Of a DNA stretch of 38,909 nt, positions 1 through 10,100 are shown in pieces. The first letter of the stretch is position 1; every line of letters begins with the position of its first letter. Below the pieces are notes generated by a model. The model saw only the letters and a list, made by a program, of their open reading frames with translations, made no database searches and was not told the DNA's origin. Both the position numbers and the translations under genes were made by a program. Where the stretch lies: the NCBI GenBank assembly GCA_943704415.1, contig CALSCO010000418.1, forward strand, positions 1-38,909, in the 5' to 3' direction. Source of the stretch: Parvularia atlantis (lineage: Eukaryota > Opisthokonta > Rotosphaerida).

Positions 1-172
1 GGTTCGGAACTACTCCTTCCAGTTTTCTCTGTGTGTGGAACGACCCGGATGGCTGGGAGCCATGCCGAAGAATAAAGGACAACTCTCTCCCTGGTGTCTG
101 GCCAGACCGCCGGAGGGCGAAACAGCAGATAAGTAGCGTCAATAGTCAAGGCACAAAGTGCTGCGCATACAC
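1..172. other. Non-coding left edge
   Basis: No convincing gene is seen here. The stretch is visibly richer in A and T than the rest of the window and holds an AATAAA at 71-76 on the plus strand, which could be the polyadenylation signal of a gene lying to the left. The rest is probably the 5' leader of the first plus-strand gene. The short open frames across it have no ATG or no recognisable content. Confidence 0.4.
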
Positions 173-1035
173 ATGTCGGCGTCCGTCTCGGCTGCGCTCT
201 ACGCGGTCGGCTCGTGCTTCTTCATGACGGCGTCGGCGTGCATCCTGCCGGCGCTGCCCGCGGGCGTGGCCGAGGCCGGCAAGCTGCTCTATGTCGCCGG
301 TTCCCTCGCCTTCCTCGCCGCGGCGCTGATGGACCTCCTCGCGGCGCTGCGGCGGCGCTGGGTGGCGGGCGGCGGCGCATCGACTGCGGGCGGCGCGCCG
401 TCGGGCCATCTGCAGCGCGACGACGACGACGAGGGCGACGCGAACGAGGGCGCGGCCGACGCGCTCATCCGCGACAGCAGCGGCGTCAACGCGAGCCCGA
501 TCGCGCCCAAAGCGCCGGCGCCACCGTCGTCGCTGCCGCGCCTCGCCGGCACGACCGAGGCGCTCGTCGTCAGCGCGCTGTTCGCGCTCGGCAGCGCGCT
601 GTTTGTGCTTGGATCGGTCGTGTTCCTTCCCGCCTTCGCCGCGCTCGACCCGCCCGCGCTGCTCACGGGTACGGCCATCTTCAGCTACGGCTGCGGCTGC
701 TACGTCCTCGGCGCCGCCATCGCCGTCGTGCAGCTGCTCTGGCCCTCGACCACGGCGCCCGTCGAGGCGCCGACCGTGCCCAGTGCGCCGCGCGCGCGAT
801 TGGCGCGCCGACGACTGATGATCACTGATCGCGCGCAGACGCCGGGCGGCACAACACCGTCATCCTCACGCTCGTCACGCTCGCGCTGTACGCGGCCGGG
901 TCGCTGCTGTTCATCGTCGGCGGCGTGCTGTACGACAGCGGCATCGACGACGAGGGCGCGGCCGCGCTGTACATCGTGGGCTCGGCGACCTTCCTCGTTG
1001 GCTCCATCTGCGCCATGGCCCTATCGCGGCGGTGA
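173..1035 (+). CDS. Membrane protein with three YrhK-like hairpins
   Basis: This looks like a small integral membrane protein of unknown function. The translation has three similar units, each a pair of hydrophobic segments built on small-residue signatures such as ALYAVGSCFF, LFALGSALFVLGSVVF and LYAAGSLLFIVGGVLY, followed by LLYVAGSLAF or LYIVGSATFLVGS. That pattern recalls the YrhK-like domain, best known as a single hairpin in short bacterial proteins. A charged Asp/Glu-rich loop separates unit one from unit two. One intron (783-838, GTGCGC...GCGCAG, phase 1) must be removed to read the third hairpin; it joins cleanly to AGRHNTVILTLV and the stop is at 1033-1035. I chose the ATG at 173; an upstream in-frame GTG at 158 is an unlikely start. 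The intron argues against bacterial contamination. The family call is moderate and the function is open. Confidence 0.75.
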
Positions 1036-1071
1036 CCTCTGTACAGCACAGGCACAAAGCTCACGTTTCCT

Positions 1072-4000
1072 CTAGCTGGCGCGACGCGCGAAGAAGCCGT
1101 CGATGCGCGCAAGCACGTCCGCGAACGGCACGCCCGCCGCGAACGACTCGGCGATCCAGCCCGGCAGCCGCGCGCGCTTGTGGCTGAAGCGGCGGTCCAA
1201 CAGCACGATCACGGCGTAGTCGTCCCTGTGGCGGATCGCGCGGCCTGCACATGTGCGCAAGCGTGTGAGAAGTGCGCGGCCCTGCGCACCTGCGCGCGAC
1301 ACGCACCGATCGACTGGTTCACGGCCTTCATGCACAGGTTCTCGTAGTACTCGTCGCCCTGCGGTCAACGTGTACCGTCGTCAGCGCGCGGCACCGCCCG
1401 TCATACGCGCACCTGCTGAGGCCGCAGCCAGTTGAGAAAGTCGATCTTGGCGCGCAGCGCCGACGCGAAGCGGTTGGCGTACGGCAGGCCCACGACCACA
1501 ACGCCGCGCCCCATTCGGTCCTTGAAGTTGATGCCCTCGCTCATCTTGCCGTTGACCACGCACAGCAGCATTGCACCGCGCGCCGTCTCCTGTGCGCATC
1601 GCAGTGAGCACGAGATCTTGCACAGCCGAGACGGACGCAACGATGCTCTCGGCGTACGCCGCTAGCGTCGACTCGACCGCCGCGGTCGTGCGAGGCTCAA
1701 CGTAGATCTGGCGGCGCAGTCAGGGCGGGCGCGATCATGGACGTCGCACGCACATGCTTGACCGCCTGCAGCCGCCCGTACAGGCCAGTCGCGCGCCAGC
1801 GCTCGCACAGCTGCTCGACGTAGTCAAACTTCTGGAAGAACACGATGAGACCGTCTGCGCACAGGCATGAGCGAGCGCGTGAAGCTGGGTGGCACGCTGC
1901 AGCGCACCGGGGATGCGCTGCGCCAGCTGCACGAGGCTCTCGCCGACCTCGTCCATCAGGCGCACGTCGCCGCGGCGCTCGAGCACGAGCTTCGCGGCTT
2001 GCGCGGTCAGCAGCAGACGGTCCAGCTATGCGGCGAACCTCAAGGCCGTGGCCGCTGGGCCCCGCATCGACGGCGAGGCACATGACCGACGTCGGCGGCA
2101 CGACGTGGCCACACTCGAAGGCCGTGAAGCGGTCGCTGGGCACCTTTGTGGCGCACGCGTGAGGCCAGGGCCACTGCAAGGCGGAATGCGCGCGCCTTGG
2201 GGAAGAGTAGGTTGCGGAACTCGCTCAGGGGCTTCATCGTGCCGCCGAGGAGCAGCACCGCGCGGGCGCGGCTCACGACGTCCTCGAACGCGCGCGCCGG
2301 GTTGAGCAGGATGAAGCGCATGAGGTCGCCCTGGATCATCACGCGCCCGTCCTGGTCGCTGTGCGCGCACACGCCCACATCAGCCTTGCGCATGGCAGCG
2401 GGCGCGCACACCTGTTGGTCAGTGCCGTCAGGAACGCCTCGACCGCGTGCATCGGCGACGTCGGGCGCACGCCGTCGTGTTCGTCGGCGCCAGTGTGCAT
2501 GGCCACGCCGCGCCCGTCTGCGTGCTCGACAAAGCCGTGCAGCTTGCGCGCGAGCTTGCTCTCATCGAGGAAGCGGCACATCTGAGCGCCGCCGCTGGTG
2601 TCAGCCAATGGCAGCAGCGCAGGGCAGCGGGCGCGAGCCTTGAACAGGTTGATCGTGTCCACATTCGACGAGAAGCCGGTCCAGAAGTCGGCCAGAGTCA
2701 CCACCTGATCGCCCGACGAACCTGGTGCCGCCTTTGCCCGCGCCTGCATGCGCGTCACGAACGCGCCCAGCAGCCGCTCGAGCATCTTGAGCGACACCTG
2801 CCCGACAGCGTTCGCGTCAGCTGCGCACACAGACACGCACGCTGTGCGCACCAGGTTGGCCGACAGCAGCCGCGCGCGGTACCGCTGGATGTAGCGCCGC
2901 AGGTGCGTCAGCGCCTCGTCCGCCTGCGGCAGGGTGAGCGTCGCGCTGTACAGCTCGGCGACCTGCGCGGTTGTGTGCGCGTGTTGGTGACGGCAGCGCA
3001 GGCGTTGTGCATGGGCACACGGTGTCGATGAGGTTGTGCGCCTCGTCGATGACGACAACTTGCTCGTCAAGCTTGATGCCGAGCGACTCGCGCGTGCGCC
3101 GGTGCAGCAGCATCTGGTAGCTGCGCCGTGCGTCTCAGCCGCGCTCCCAGCACAACAATGTGACTGCGCAGCACGCACGGCAGCGTCACCAGCTGCGCCA
3201 CTGGCACCGATGCACGCGTCGCGTAGTACGGACACGACCCGTGGCGGCGGCCAAGCGCAGCAGCCTCCTCGACGTCGGCCTGCATCGCCGTGAGCGCACG
3301 TGCTGCGTGCTACGTCGCGGCCGCACCGGTGCCGTGCGCAGCGCGTAGACTAGCGGCGGCTGGCGCGTCTTGTCGATGTACGGGCAGCGATGCTTGGACG
3401 TGGCGCTCTGCGCATCACTCGGTTGCCGCCAGCATGACGCGACACACACAGGCGCACCTTGGTCTGCATGTCGACGCAGATCTCGTTCACGCGCGTCGCC
3501 GAGCGGTTCAGCTTGTTGACACTGTCGTTGACGCACAGGCTGGCTCGCGAGCCGCGCGTCAGCCGCGTCTCCAAGTGCATGCAAGACGCACTTCTTGCGC
3601 GAGCCGAGCGACACGACAGCGATCTCGGCCGCGAAGCGCGTGCGCTTGAGCTCGCCCAGGAACTGCGCCAGCTGCGAGTGCGTGCGGCTGCAGTAGTAGA
3701 TCTTCTGCACGTGCGGCGCGTCGTCCTCTGCCGCGACGCCGGCGTGAGCAGATGGCTGCTCCCACCCATCAAGCGCACCGTCCGCCGCCAGCACTGCGCT
3801 GTTCAGGCTGCTGCTGTTGTCCTCGTCGACCTCGTCGAGCAGGAACTCTTCGTCGTCGCCCGCAGCGCCGTCGTCGTCGCCCGCTGCCGTCTCGACGCGA
3901 GCGCGTTTCATCGACTGCGCAACCTGTCAGCAGGCGCGTGCACCGCAATCATCGCACGAACGCGCTCGGGCAGCGACGGCGCCGGCGGTGGCGGGCCAAG

Positions 4001-4424
4001 CGGCGGCGGCAGCAGCGCCACGGTGGGCGTCGCGCCGTCGTCTTTGGGCACGAACGCGCGCATCCAGTCCGGATCATCGCCGTTGCCCGCGTCTGCCGCT
4101 GGCGCTGCCGGTCGCCGCGCGTTGTCCAGCAGCCACTGCACGGCGCTGCACAGCAGGCTGAGCGACTTGCCCTGCGGCCCACGCGATCAGAGCCGCGATG
4201 TGGCGCCACAGCGCAATCGGCGCACGGTGCCGGTCGGGCTCTCGAGCACGGCGACCTTGCGCGTCTCGATGGCCTCGTACACGGCCCTCATCAGCGCGAT
4301 CTACGCGGCATCCATCCATCATGAGCCAGAGCGACGCACACGACGCAGAGCACACGACCTGGATCGCGTACGGCGCCGCGTACGGGAAGGCTTCGAATGC
4401 GCTTGGCGCCTCCAACGCAGCCAT
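1072..4424 (-). CDS. DDX11: DDX11/CHL1-type Fe-S DNA helicase
   Basis: This is a superfamily 2 Fe-S helicase of the XPD/FANCJ/DDX11 group, expected to act in the nucleus in sister-chromatid cohesion and replication-fork repair. From the ATG at 4424 it reads [10 protein letters not shown] (Q motif), then ESPTGT-GKS (Walker A), [15 protein letters not shown] (motif Ia), four spaced cysteines (LCVNDSV, ICVDMQ, RCPYI, SCPYY) that would hold the 4Fe-4S cluster, and [13 protein letters not shown] (DEAH box). The helicase C-terminal half has [33 protein letters not shown] and AIGRAIRH-like motif VI, followed by [17 protein letters not shown] and the insert lengths favour DDX11 over XPD or FANCJ. Introns are short and numerous: 4358-4301, and 4225-4172 which cuts the Walker A loop between GT and GK. 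The stop TAG is at 1072-1074. No defect is visible, but some internal exon borders around 3900 and 2400 are approximate. Confidence 0.93.
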
Positions 4425-4513
4425 GTGACAGACGTGGCCGCTTGTCACACTTCCACTGTTACAAATCATCAGCGGCCGAGTCTCTGACGCCACTTATCAA
4501 ATTTACGATAAAT
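4425..4513. promoter_or_regulatory. Bidirectional promoter, DDX11 / UBXN6
   Basis: These 89 bp separate two divergent start codons and must hold both core promoters. The half next to UBXN6 is AT-rich compared with the neighbouring exons and contains an inverted pair TTATC...GATAA (4496-4511). No TATA box at a standard distance is obvious. The role is inferred from position only. Confidence 0.5.
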
Positions 4514-6085
4514 ATGTTCGACGCAGTGCGCAAGCTCTTCACAGGTGATCGCTTCGTTGGTGCGTCGTGCTGCGCGTCGTGCTGCGCGTCGTGCTGCGCG
4601 TCGTTTGGCGCTGAGGCGTGCGTGCTGCAAGGCGCCGACGAGGGCAGGCGACTCGACCAGCCGCAGCCGCGCCCGCCCGCCCCACCCGGCGCCGCGCAGC
4701 CGCCGCAGCAATTGGCCGGCGCGAGCCGCGCGGGGCAGGCGGCGCTCGAGCGTTTTGAGAAGAAGCAGGCGCCGGCGGGCGGGCGCAAGCGGACAGCGAG
4801 CACAAGCGAGAGCGGTGGCGCGCGGTGCGTGGCGGCGGGTGGCGTGGAAGCCGTGACTGATCACGTGGCGCTCTTAGCGACCACAGCGCGGCCACGTCTT
4901 CGCCCGCACAGCCCGCGCAGCCACCTCTGAGTCGGCCGCCGCCGCAGCAGCAGAAGAGAGCAGAGGCGACATATGCGCAGACGCTGCCGGCCGAGCCGCT
5001 CGCCGCCGCCGTTCACAAGCTGCGCTTCCCTGCGACCGACGTGGACGACGCGGCCATCGATGTGCGCGCGCGCGCACGTGCCGCCCATCCGCACATCTGA
5101 ACGCGCGCTTGTGCACGGCAGGGCTGCGTGAAAGTGCTGCTCAAGTACCTCGAGAACGCGCTCACGCATGCCGACGACGACAAGTACCGCCGCATCCGCC
5201 TCGGTAACGCCGTCTTTGTCGACAAGGTCGCGCCCGTGCCCGGTGCACGCGGTGCGCGCCTCTTCGCCCTCTGTTCGCACGGTGGCTTGACGCGTTCGCG
5301 ACGGCAGCGCTGCTCAAGTTTGTCGGCTTCGCCGAGACGCAGGCCAGCCAGGACGAGGGCGGCGCGACCGAGGCGTTCCTGGTCCTGCCCGCGGGCTTCG
5401 ACGCGGCCAAGCTTGAGCGCGCGCGCGAGCTGCTCATGCGCGAGCCCGAGTTCAACCGCGACGTGCACGTGCGTACGGACGCTTTGCGATCAGCGGTGGC
5501 GCTGAGCAGGCGCTGCAGGTGTTTGCGCCGTCTGCCGGGTCCGTCAACACGTTCGCGGATCTGCCGGACTCGTTCTACCAGCTCACGCGCGAGGAGGCCA
5601 TGTATGACATCAAGGCGCGGCGTGCCAAGTGCGTTCGTGCCCGTGGCGTAGCAGCAGACTGACGGGTGCGAGCAGGGCCGAGCTTGAGGCGACGCTGCGA
5701 ACGCGCGAGATGCGCGAGCGCGACGTGCAGAAGAACGCGAGCGCGCCGTCGCCCGTCGCGTGCATCCGCGTGCGTCTGCCGGACGGGTACACCCTGCAGG
5801 GCCGCTTTGCGTCGCGTGAGACCGTTCAGGACGTCTTCACGTTTGTGCGCCAGTGCCTGAGCGACCCCAGCTGGTGCGTCGAGTGTGCCATGCGTTTCCT
5901 GATGCGCTGACATGCGCGCGCACAGCGACTTTGTGCTGATGGCGCCGCCGTCGACGCGTCTGGACGCGGCCAGCACGCTGACGCTGCACGCGGCACAGCT
6001 CACGCCGGCCGTGCTGCTGCACCTGACCGTGCCGAGCGGCGGCGCGGCGCGGCTGTCAGAAGCGCTGCTGGCCATCGTGCAATGA
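4514..6085 (+). CDS. UBXN6: UBXN6/UBXD1-like p97 cofactor (PUB + UBX)
   Basis: This should be a cofactor of the AAA ATPase p97/Cdc48, which binds its C-terminal tail through a PUB domain and acts in endolysosomal and ER-linked degradation. The order of parts matches UBXD1: a short N-terminus (MFDAVRKLFTG), a basic segment with AALERFEKKQ, a PUB domain (VKVLLKYLENAL...KYRRIRLGNAVF...LLKFVGF), a linker with FADLPDSFYQLTREE, and a C-terminal UBX-like fold starting CIRVRLPDGYTLQGRF and ending with LTPAVLLHLTVP. At least six short introns are present; the last one has donor GTGCGTCG after AGCTG and acceptor CACAG before DFVLMAPP. Intron 1 contains a 12-bp tandem repeat. The start ATG at 4514 gives a conserved-looking N-terminus. 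It ends 42 bp before the convergent J-protein gene. Assignment rests on both domains and their order, so I am fairly sure. Confidence 0.88.
4562..4604 (+). repeat. 12-bp tandem repeat in UBXN6 intron 1
   Basis: The unit GCGTCGTGCTGC occurs three times without error, followed by half a copy. It lies inside the first intron of the UBXN6-like gene, in a stretch that is open in the coding frame (reading repeated ASCC). If the intron were retained, the protein would gain a cysteine-rich insert. Confidence 0.85.
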
Positions 6086-6127
6086 TGCATCTGTCTACAT
6101 GTGTGTCTGCTGCGCAGCTGCATCTGT

Positions 6128-7123
6128 TTAGCCTGCTGTGCTCGGCGATGGCAATGCTGCACTCGCCTCCATCGCCACGCTCGGCCCGCCTGCCTCCATC
6201 GCCACGCTCGCCCCGCCTGTGTCGCTCGCTCTTGCAGCGCGCCGTGCGGCACCGAGATCTACGACAACCTCGTCCAGCCCGCGGTCGACCGACGGCACCA
6301 GCTCCCACGGCGTAAAGTACTCGCCGCGCTTGAGCGCGCGTGGCTGCGGCACCTCCCGTGCACCCGCCGGCACGGCCGAAGACGTGTGTCGTCGCTCGAT
6401 CGGAGGCGCGTCGCGCGCAGCAGCCGCGGGCGAGGCGCGCCGCCGATCGAACGACGCCTGCGCCGACGCGGTCCGCGCGGCCGCGACGGGCGGGATGGGC
6501 GGCGGCGGAACCTTGTCCTCGGGCATGAGGAAGAGCAGCATCAGCACGGCGCAGCCCACGCCAGAGATCAGCAGCACGCGCGCCGTCGCGCCCCAGCTGG
6601 TCGAGTAGCGCAGGCTGCCGTGGATACCGTCGCCTGCGTCGTGGAACCTGTGCGCGCGCACGCTGATCGTCAGCACATCACGTGTGCCCACGAGGCAGCT
6701 CGGCGCACTGGTAGTGGTTGCGGTAGTGCGCCGACGCGCTGTTGAAGCCCGAGTACGCCGACGTGTACGGGTTGTAGCCGCGGCTCGTGTTCGCCGTCAC
6801 GCGCAGCGTCGCGTCGTACCTTGCGCGGTCCGCATCTGCCGCGCACGGTGCACTCAACACGGCGATCCGCGCAACCCGGCGGCAGCGGAGGGGGGCGCGC
6901 ACTGTTGGACAGGATCGCGTATGCCTCGCTGATGCGCTTGAACCGCACGGCGTCGCCGTCGGCGCGATCGGGATGCTGCGCGTACGCCATCATCGCCAGC
7001 CGCACAGCCAGTCGCGCGTCTTGCACACACCCATCGCTGCGCCAGCGCACGATACGCGCTGCGCACGTCCTCGGGCGACGCCGTCGGCGCCACGCCGAGC
7101 GTCTCGTAGTGGCACGGCGGCAT
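6128..7123 (-). CDS. J-domain protein with a C-terminal membrane segment
   Basis: This is a type III DnaJ/Hsp40-like co-chaperone that should stimulate an Hsp70 at a membrane. From the ATG at 7123 it begins MPPCHYETLGVAPTASPEDV, then RSAYRALAQRW, an intron, and HPDRADGDAVRFKRISEAYA, so the catalytic HPD tripeptide is intact. After SARYDATLRV there is a Tyr/Asn/Ser-rich stretch (YNPYTSAYSGFNS) and, near the middle of the last exon, a single hydrophobic segment VLLISGVGCAVLMLLFLMP. The Pro/Ala/Arg-rich tail ends with two copies of a nine-residue repeat (GGASVAMEA/GGPSVAMEA). There is no G/F region or zinc finger. DNAJC4-like proteins have a similar J-plus-one-TM layout, but I would not force orthology. 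A GTG codon upstream (7147) is open in frame but is not a likely start. Confidence 0.85.
6165..6218. repeat. 27-bp direct repeat, two copies
   Basis: Two adjacent 27-bp copies (6165-6191 and 6192-6218) differ by one base. On the minus strand they encode the duplicated nine-residue unit SVAMEA-GGP/GGA near the end of the J-domain protein, so the repeat is coding and recent. Confidence 0.85.
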
Positions 7124-7197
7124 GCGCGCAACAAGGTCGATCGGCACAGCACGTCGTCACGCAACCTCACCACTGTGACGCACACACTTCGCCCAGG
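7124..7197. promoter_or_regulatory. Bidirectional promoter, J-protein / CARMIL-gelsolin
   Basis: Only 74 bp lie between the two divergent ATGs. The piece is GC-rich with CAC-rich tracts and no TATA box. The promoter role is inferred from gene arrangement. Confidence 0.45.
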
Positions 7198-10100
7198 ATG
7201 GATGCGCGACGACCGTCGATCTTGCGCTCGCTCGAGGCCTTCGCGCCGCCGCCGGACGAGGCGTTTGCGCGCGAGCGCTGCGGTGTGGCGGGCTGCGATT
7301 CGCGGGTGATCGCTGACGGCGTGGTGATGCGCAGACGCCGTTGTGCAGCGGCTGAGCGCGGCGCGTGGCGCGCGTGTGCTATTCGCAGACGTCGTGGCCG
7401 TGCAGTGGCGCAAGGCGCCCAAGATGGTCGAGGTGCTGGCCGTGGTGGATGCGTATGGGCTACTCTTCGTGCACAATGAAAAGGTGGCGTGGCCGTGCTC
7501 CGCGCCACAACCGGCACAAGTTAACCGCGCGTGAGAAGCTGATGTTTACGATCCACCTGCTCGAGCTCATGAGCCTCGTCACGACCAGGCCGACCGAGGT
7601 GGCGTCGGCCGCGCGCTCGCTCGGCTCCGGACGCGTGACGCAGACGCGCGCCCCACCCGCCAGATCACCATCAGCGCGACCATCTCGGCCGTGCCGGCCA
7701 CGTTCTCGAACCATGCGCAGTCACAGAGCACGGCCGTAGGCGACGAGATCGCGGGCGCGGTCGTGCGCGCTTGGGCAGACAGCTTCCCGACCGCGCGCGA
7801 GTGCCCGTTCCAAATTCTCATCCCAGACTCGCGGTGAGAGCGCCAGCATGCCCGCTACTACAGCCGAACTGACAGCGCGTGCTTGCAGATCGGCCGCGAT
7901 CCAGGTCCCGCCATCGCAGCGGCTGCTCGTCTGCGGCGGCGTGATGGAGGCGTACAGCGCCGCGTGCCACTTCATCCCGGGCTTCATCTCGCCGCGCGAG
8001 GACTTTGCCGACATCTTTGAACTGCTGCACGCGCAAGTGCGCCACGCGGCTGCAGAGCGTGCGACGAGTCATCGCTGATCGATCGCCGCAGAGCGTCACA
8101 AGGTTGCGCATGACTAGCTTCCCAAACCTGGACTCGGCGCACCTCGCCGCGCTGCTCCACGCCGTCAAGTTCAACGTGCGCGGTCGCCTGCGTGTGCACT
8201 CATCGCTCACTCATGCAGCGCCGGCAGGCGTACTTCACCGAGCTGATGATGGAGCGCGCCGTCGACTCGATGCGCACGGGCGCGTCGCTGCTGGAGGACA
8301 AGACGTTCGTGCACGCGTACTTGCACAACGACGAAGCACAACTCACGCGGGCGCGCTACGACAGCGTCACCGGCGCCGTCACCGAGATGGCCGAGCTGAT
8401 CCAACCCAAGTACGCCGTCGACGGCGAGCCGGCCGTGCTCGACAGCGGTGCGTGTGCTGGGGCTAGGCTGCACGCTTCGCACCCTGAAGCATTGTGGCAG
8501 GCCTCGCGTTTGACGAGGTGGCCGAGGCGGCGTTCGTCGGCCTGCTCGGCTACAACCGTGCGATCACGAAGGTCGTTGCGCCATCGGTAAGCGCACTGCA
8601 CGGGCAGCTGGCGCCATCTGACACTGCGTGCACACGCGCAGATGGGGCTCACCGCCACGACGTTCCTGCAGCTGCGCGACGCGATGAACGAGCGTGCGTC
8701 GCGCGCCTCATTGTCTGTCAAGTGGCTGGACGTGTCGGACAACGCGATCGGCGACTGTGCGCGCGCACCTGCACGCCTGCGCGGCGCGCTGATGCCGCGT
8801 CGCAGCGGGCGTCGAGGCGCTGGCCGAGGTGCTGGCCGCGCTGCCATACATGCCCGCAGCGCTCGGACTCGCACGGCTCGGCATCACGCGGTGCGCGTCG
8901 TTGTGCGCAATGTACTGCACACGCTTACGCGTCGTCTGCACGCACACGCAGGAAGGGCCGTGCGATGGTCGGCCTGCTCAACGCATTCCGCCGCAACGTG
9001 TTCACGGGCAACTCGCTCAGCGCGCTCAACCTGAGCGACAACAAGTTCGACACCGAGGCGATGTCGGCGCTCGCGGCCTGGCTCGCGCTGCCCAACTGCC
9101 TGCAGGCGCTCGGGCTAGCCAACACGGGCGTGAACCTTGACAAGATCAGCGGTGTGCGCTGCTCGCGTCTGCTGCGATGAGCCGTTGAGCAGCCACTGCC
9201 GCCAGACGCGCTCTCTCGCGGCTGTGTGTCGCAGCTGCGGTGCCTCGACCTGTCGCGCAACGGCATCAAGTCGTGCGCGTCGCTGCTGCTGTTCATGAAG
9301 ACGTCGCAGTCGCTGCAGGCGCGTCCTGCCGTGCTGTTGCCGGGTGCGCTGCGCTGATCGGGCGTCTCCGCAGATCCTCGACCTGTCGCAGAACCCGCTC
9401 GTCGTCGACAGCCTGCAGGACCTGCTGCGCACGCTCATTGTCAACTTCTCGCTCTTTGACGTCGACCTGCGCCTGTGCAACATCGGGCTGGACGCCGACG
9501 GCGGTGCGGGACAGCGAAGCGTGCTCGGCGTTGCGCTCACGCTGCCGTCGCAGCCGAGGTCATCTTCGCGATGATCTCAAACAACATCCGCAAGCTCAAC
9601 GTAGGCGACAACCGGCTCGGCGCGCAGGGCCTCGAGGTCGTCGGCAGCGGCATGGCCGTCAACACGAGCCTGACGGAGCTGCGCGTGGACCGCTGCTTTT
9701 TTGTGCGCCTCGAGCCTGTGCCTAGCCATTGAACTGCTGACGCGCGACGTACCGCAGGCGCCGAAGAAGCAGCAGCGCTTTGTCGACAGCTTCTGCACGT
9801 TCCTGCGCAGCAACACGACGCTCAAGTATCTCTCGATGCGCGGCGACCCCGCGACGTGCCTGCGAGCAGAGCTGGTATGCTCACTGTATGCCGCTGTGCA
9901 CCGCCCGCTGACGCTGAAGGCGCGCAGATCCCGATCATCGAGGAGCTGGCAAAGAGCAAGCTCGTCGCGGTCGACATCACGGGCCACGAGGCCGGCGACG
10001 CGCTCGGCGTGACGATCGGGCGGTGCGCCTAGACCCGCCCGCGCCGGCCGCACTTACTCACCACCCGTCTCGCGCTGCCCAGCGTGCTCAAGGCCAACAA

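Noticed and set aside
63-80. MPKNKG reading at the left edge, like the start of eIF1A
   Set aside because: The match stops after six residues, no donor of the local type follows at the right place, and the rest does not resemble eIF1A. Taken as chance.
158-175. GTG start for the YrhK-like protein
   Set aside because: An ATG lies five codons downstream in the same frame; a GTG start is unlikely in a nuclear gene.
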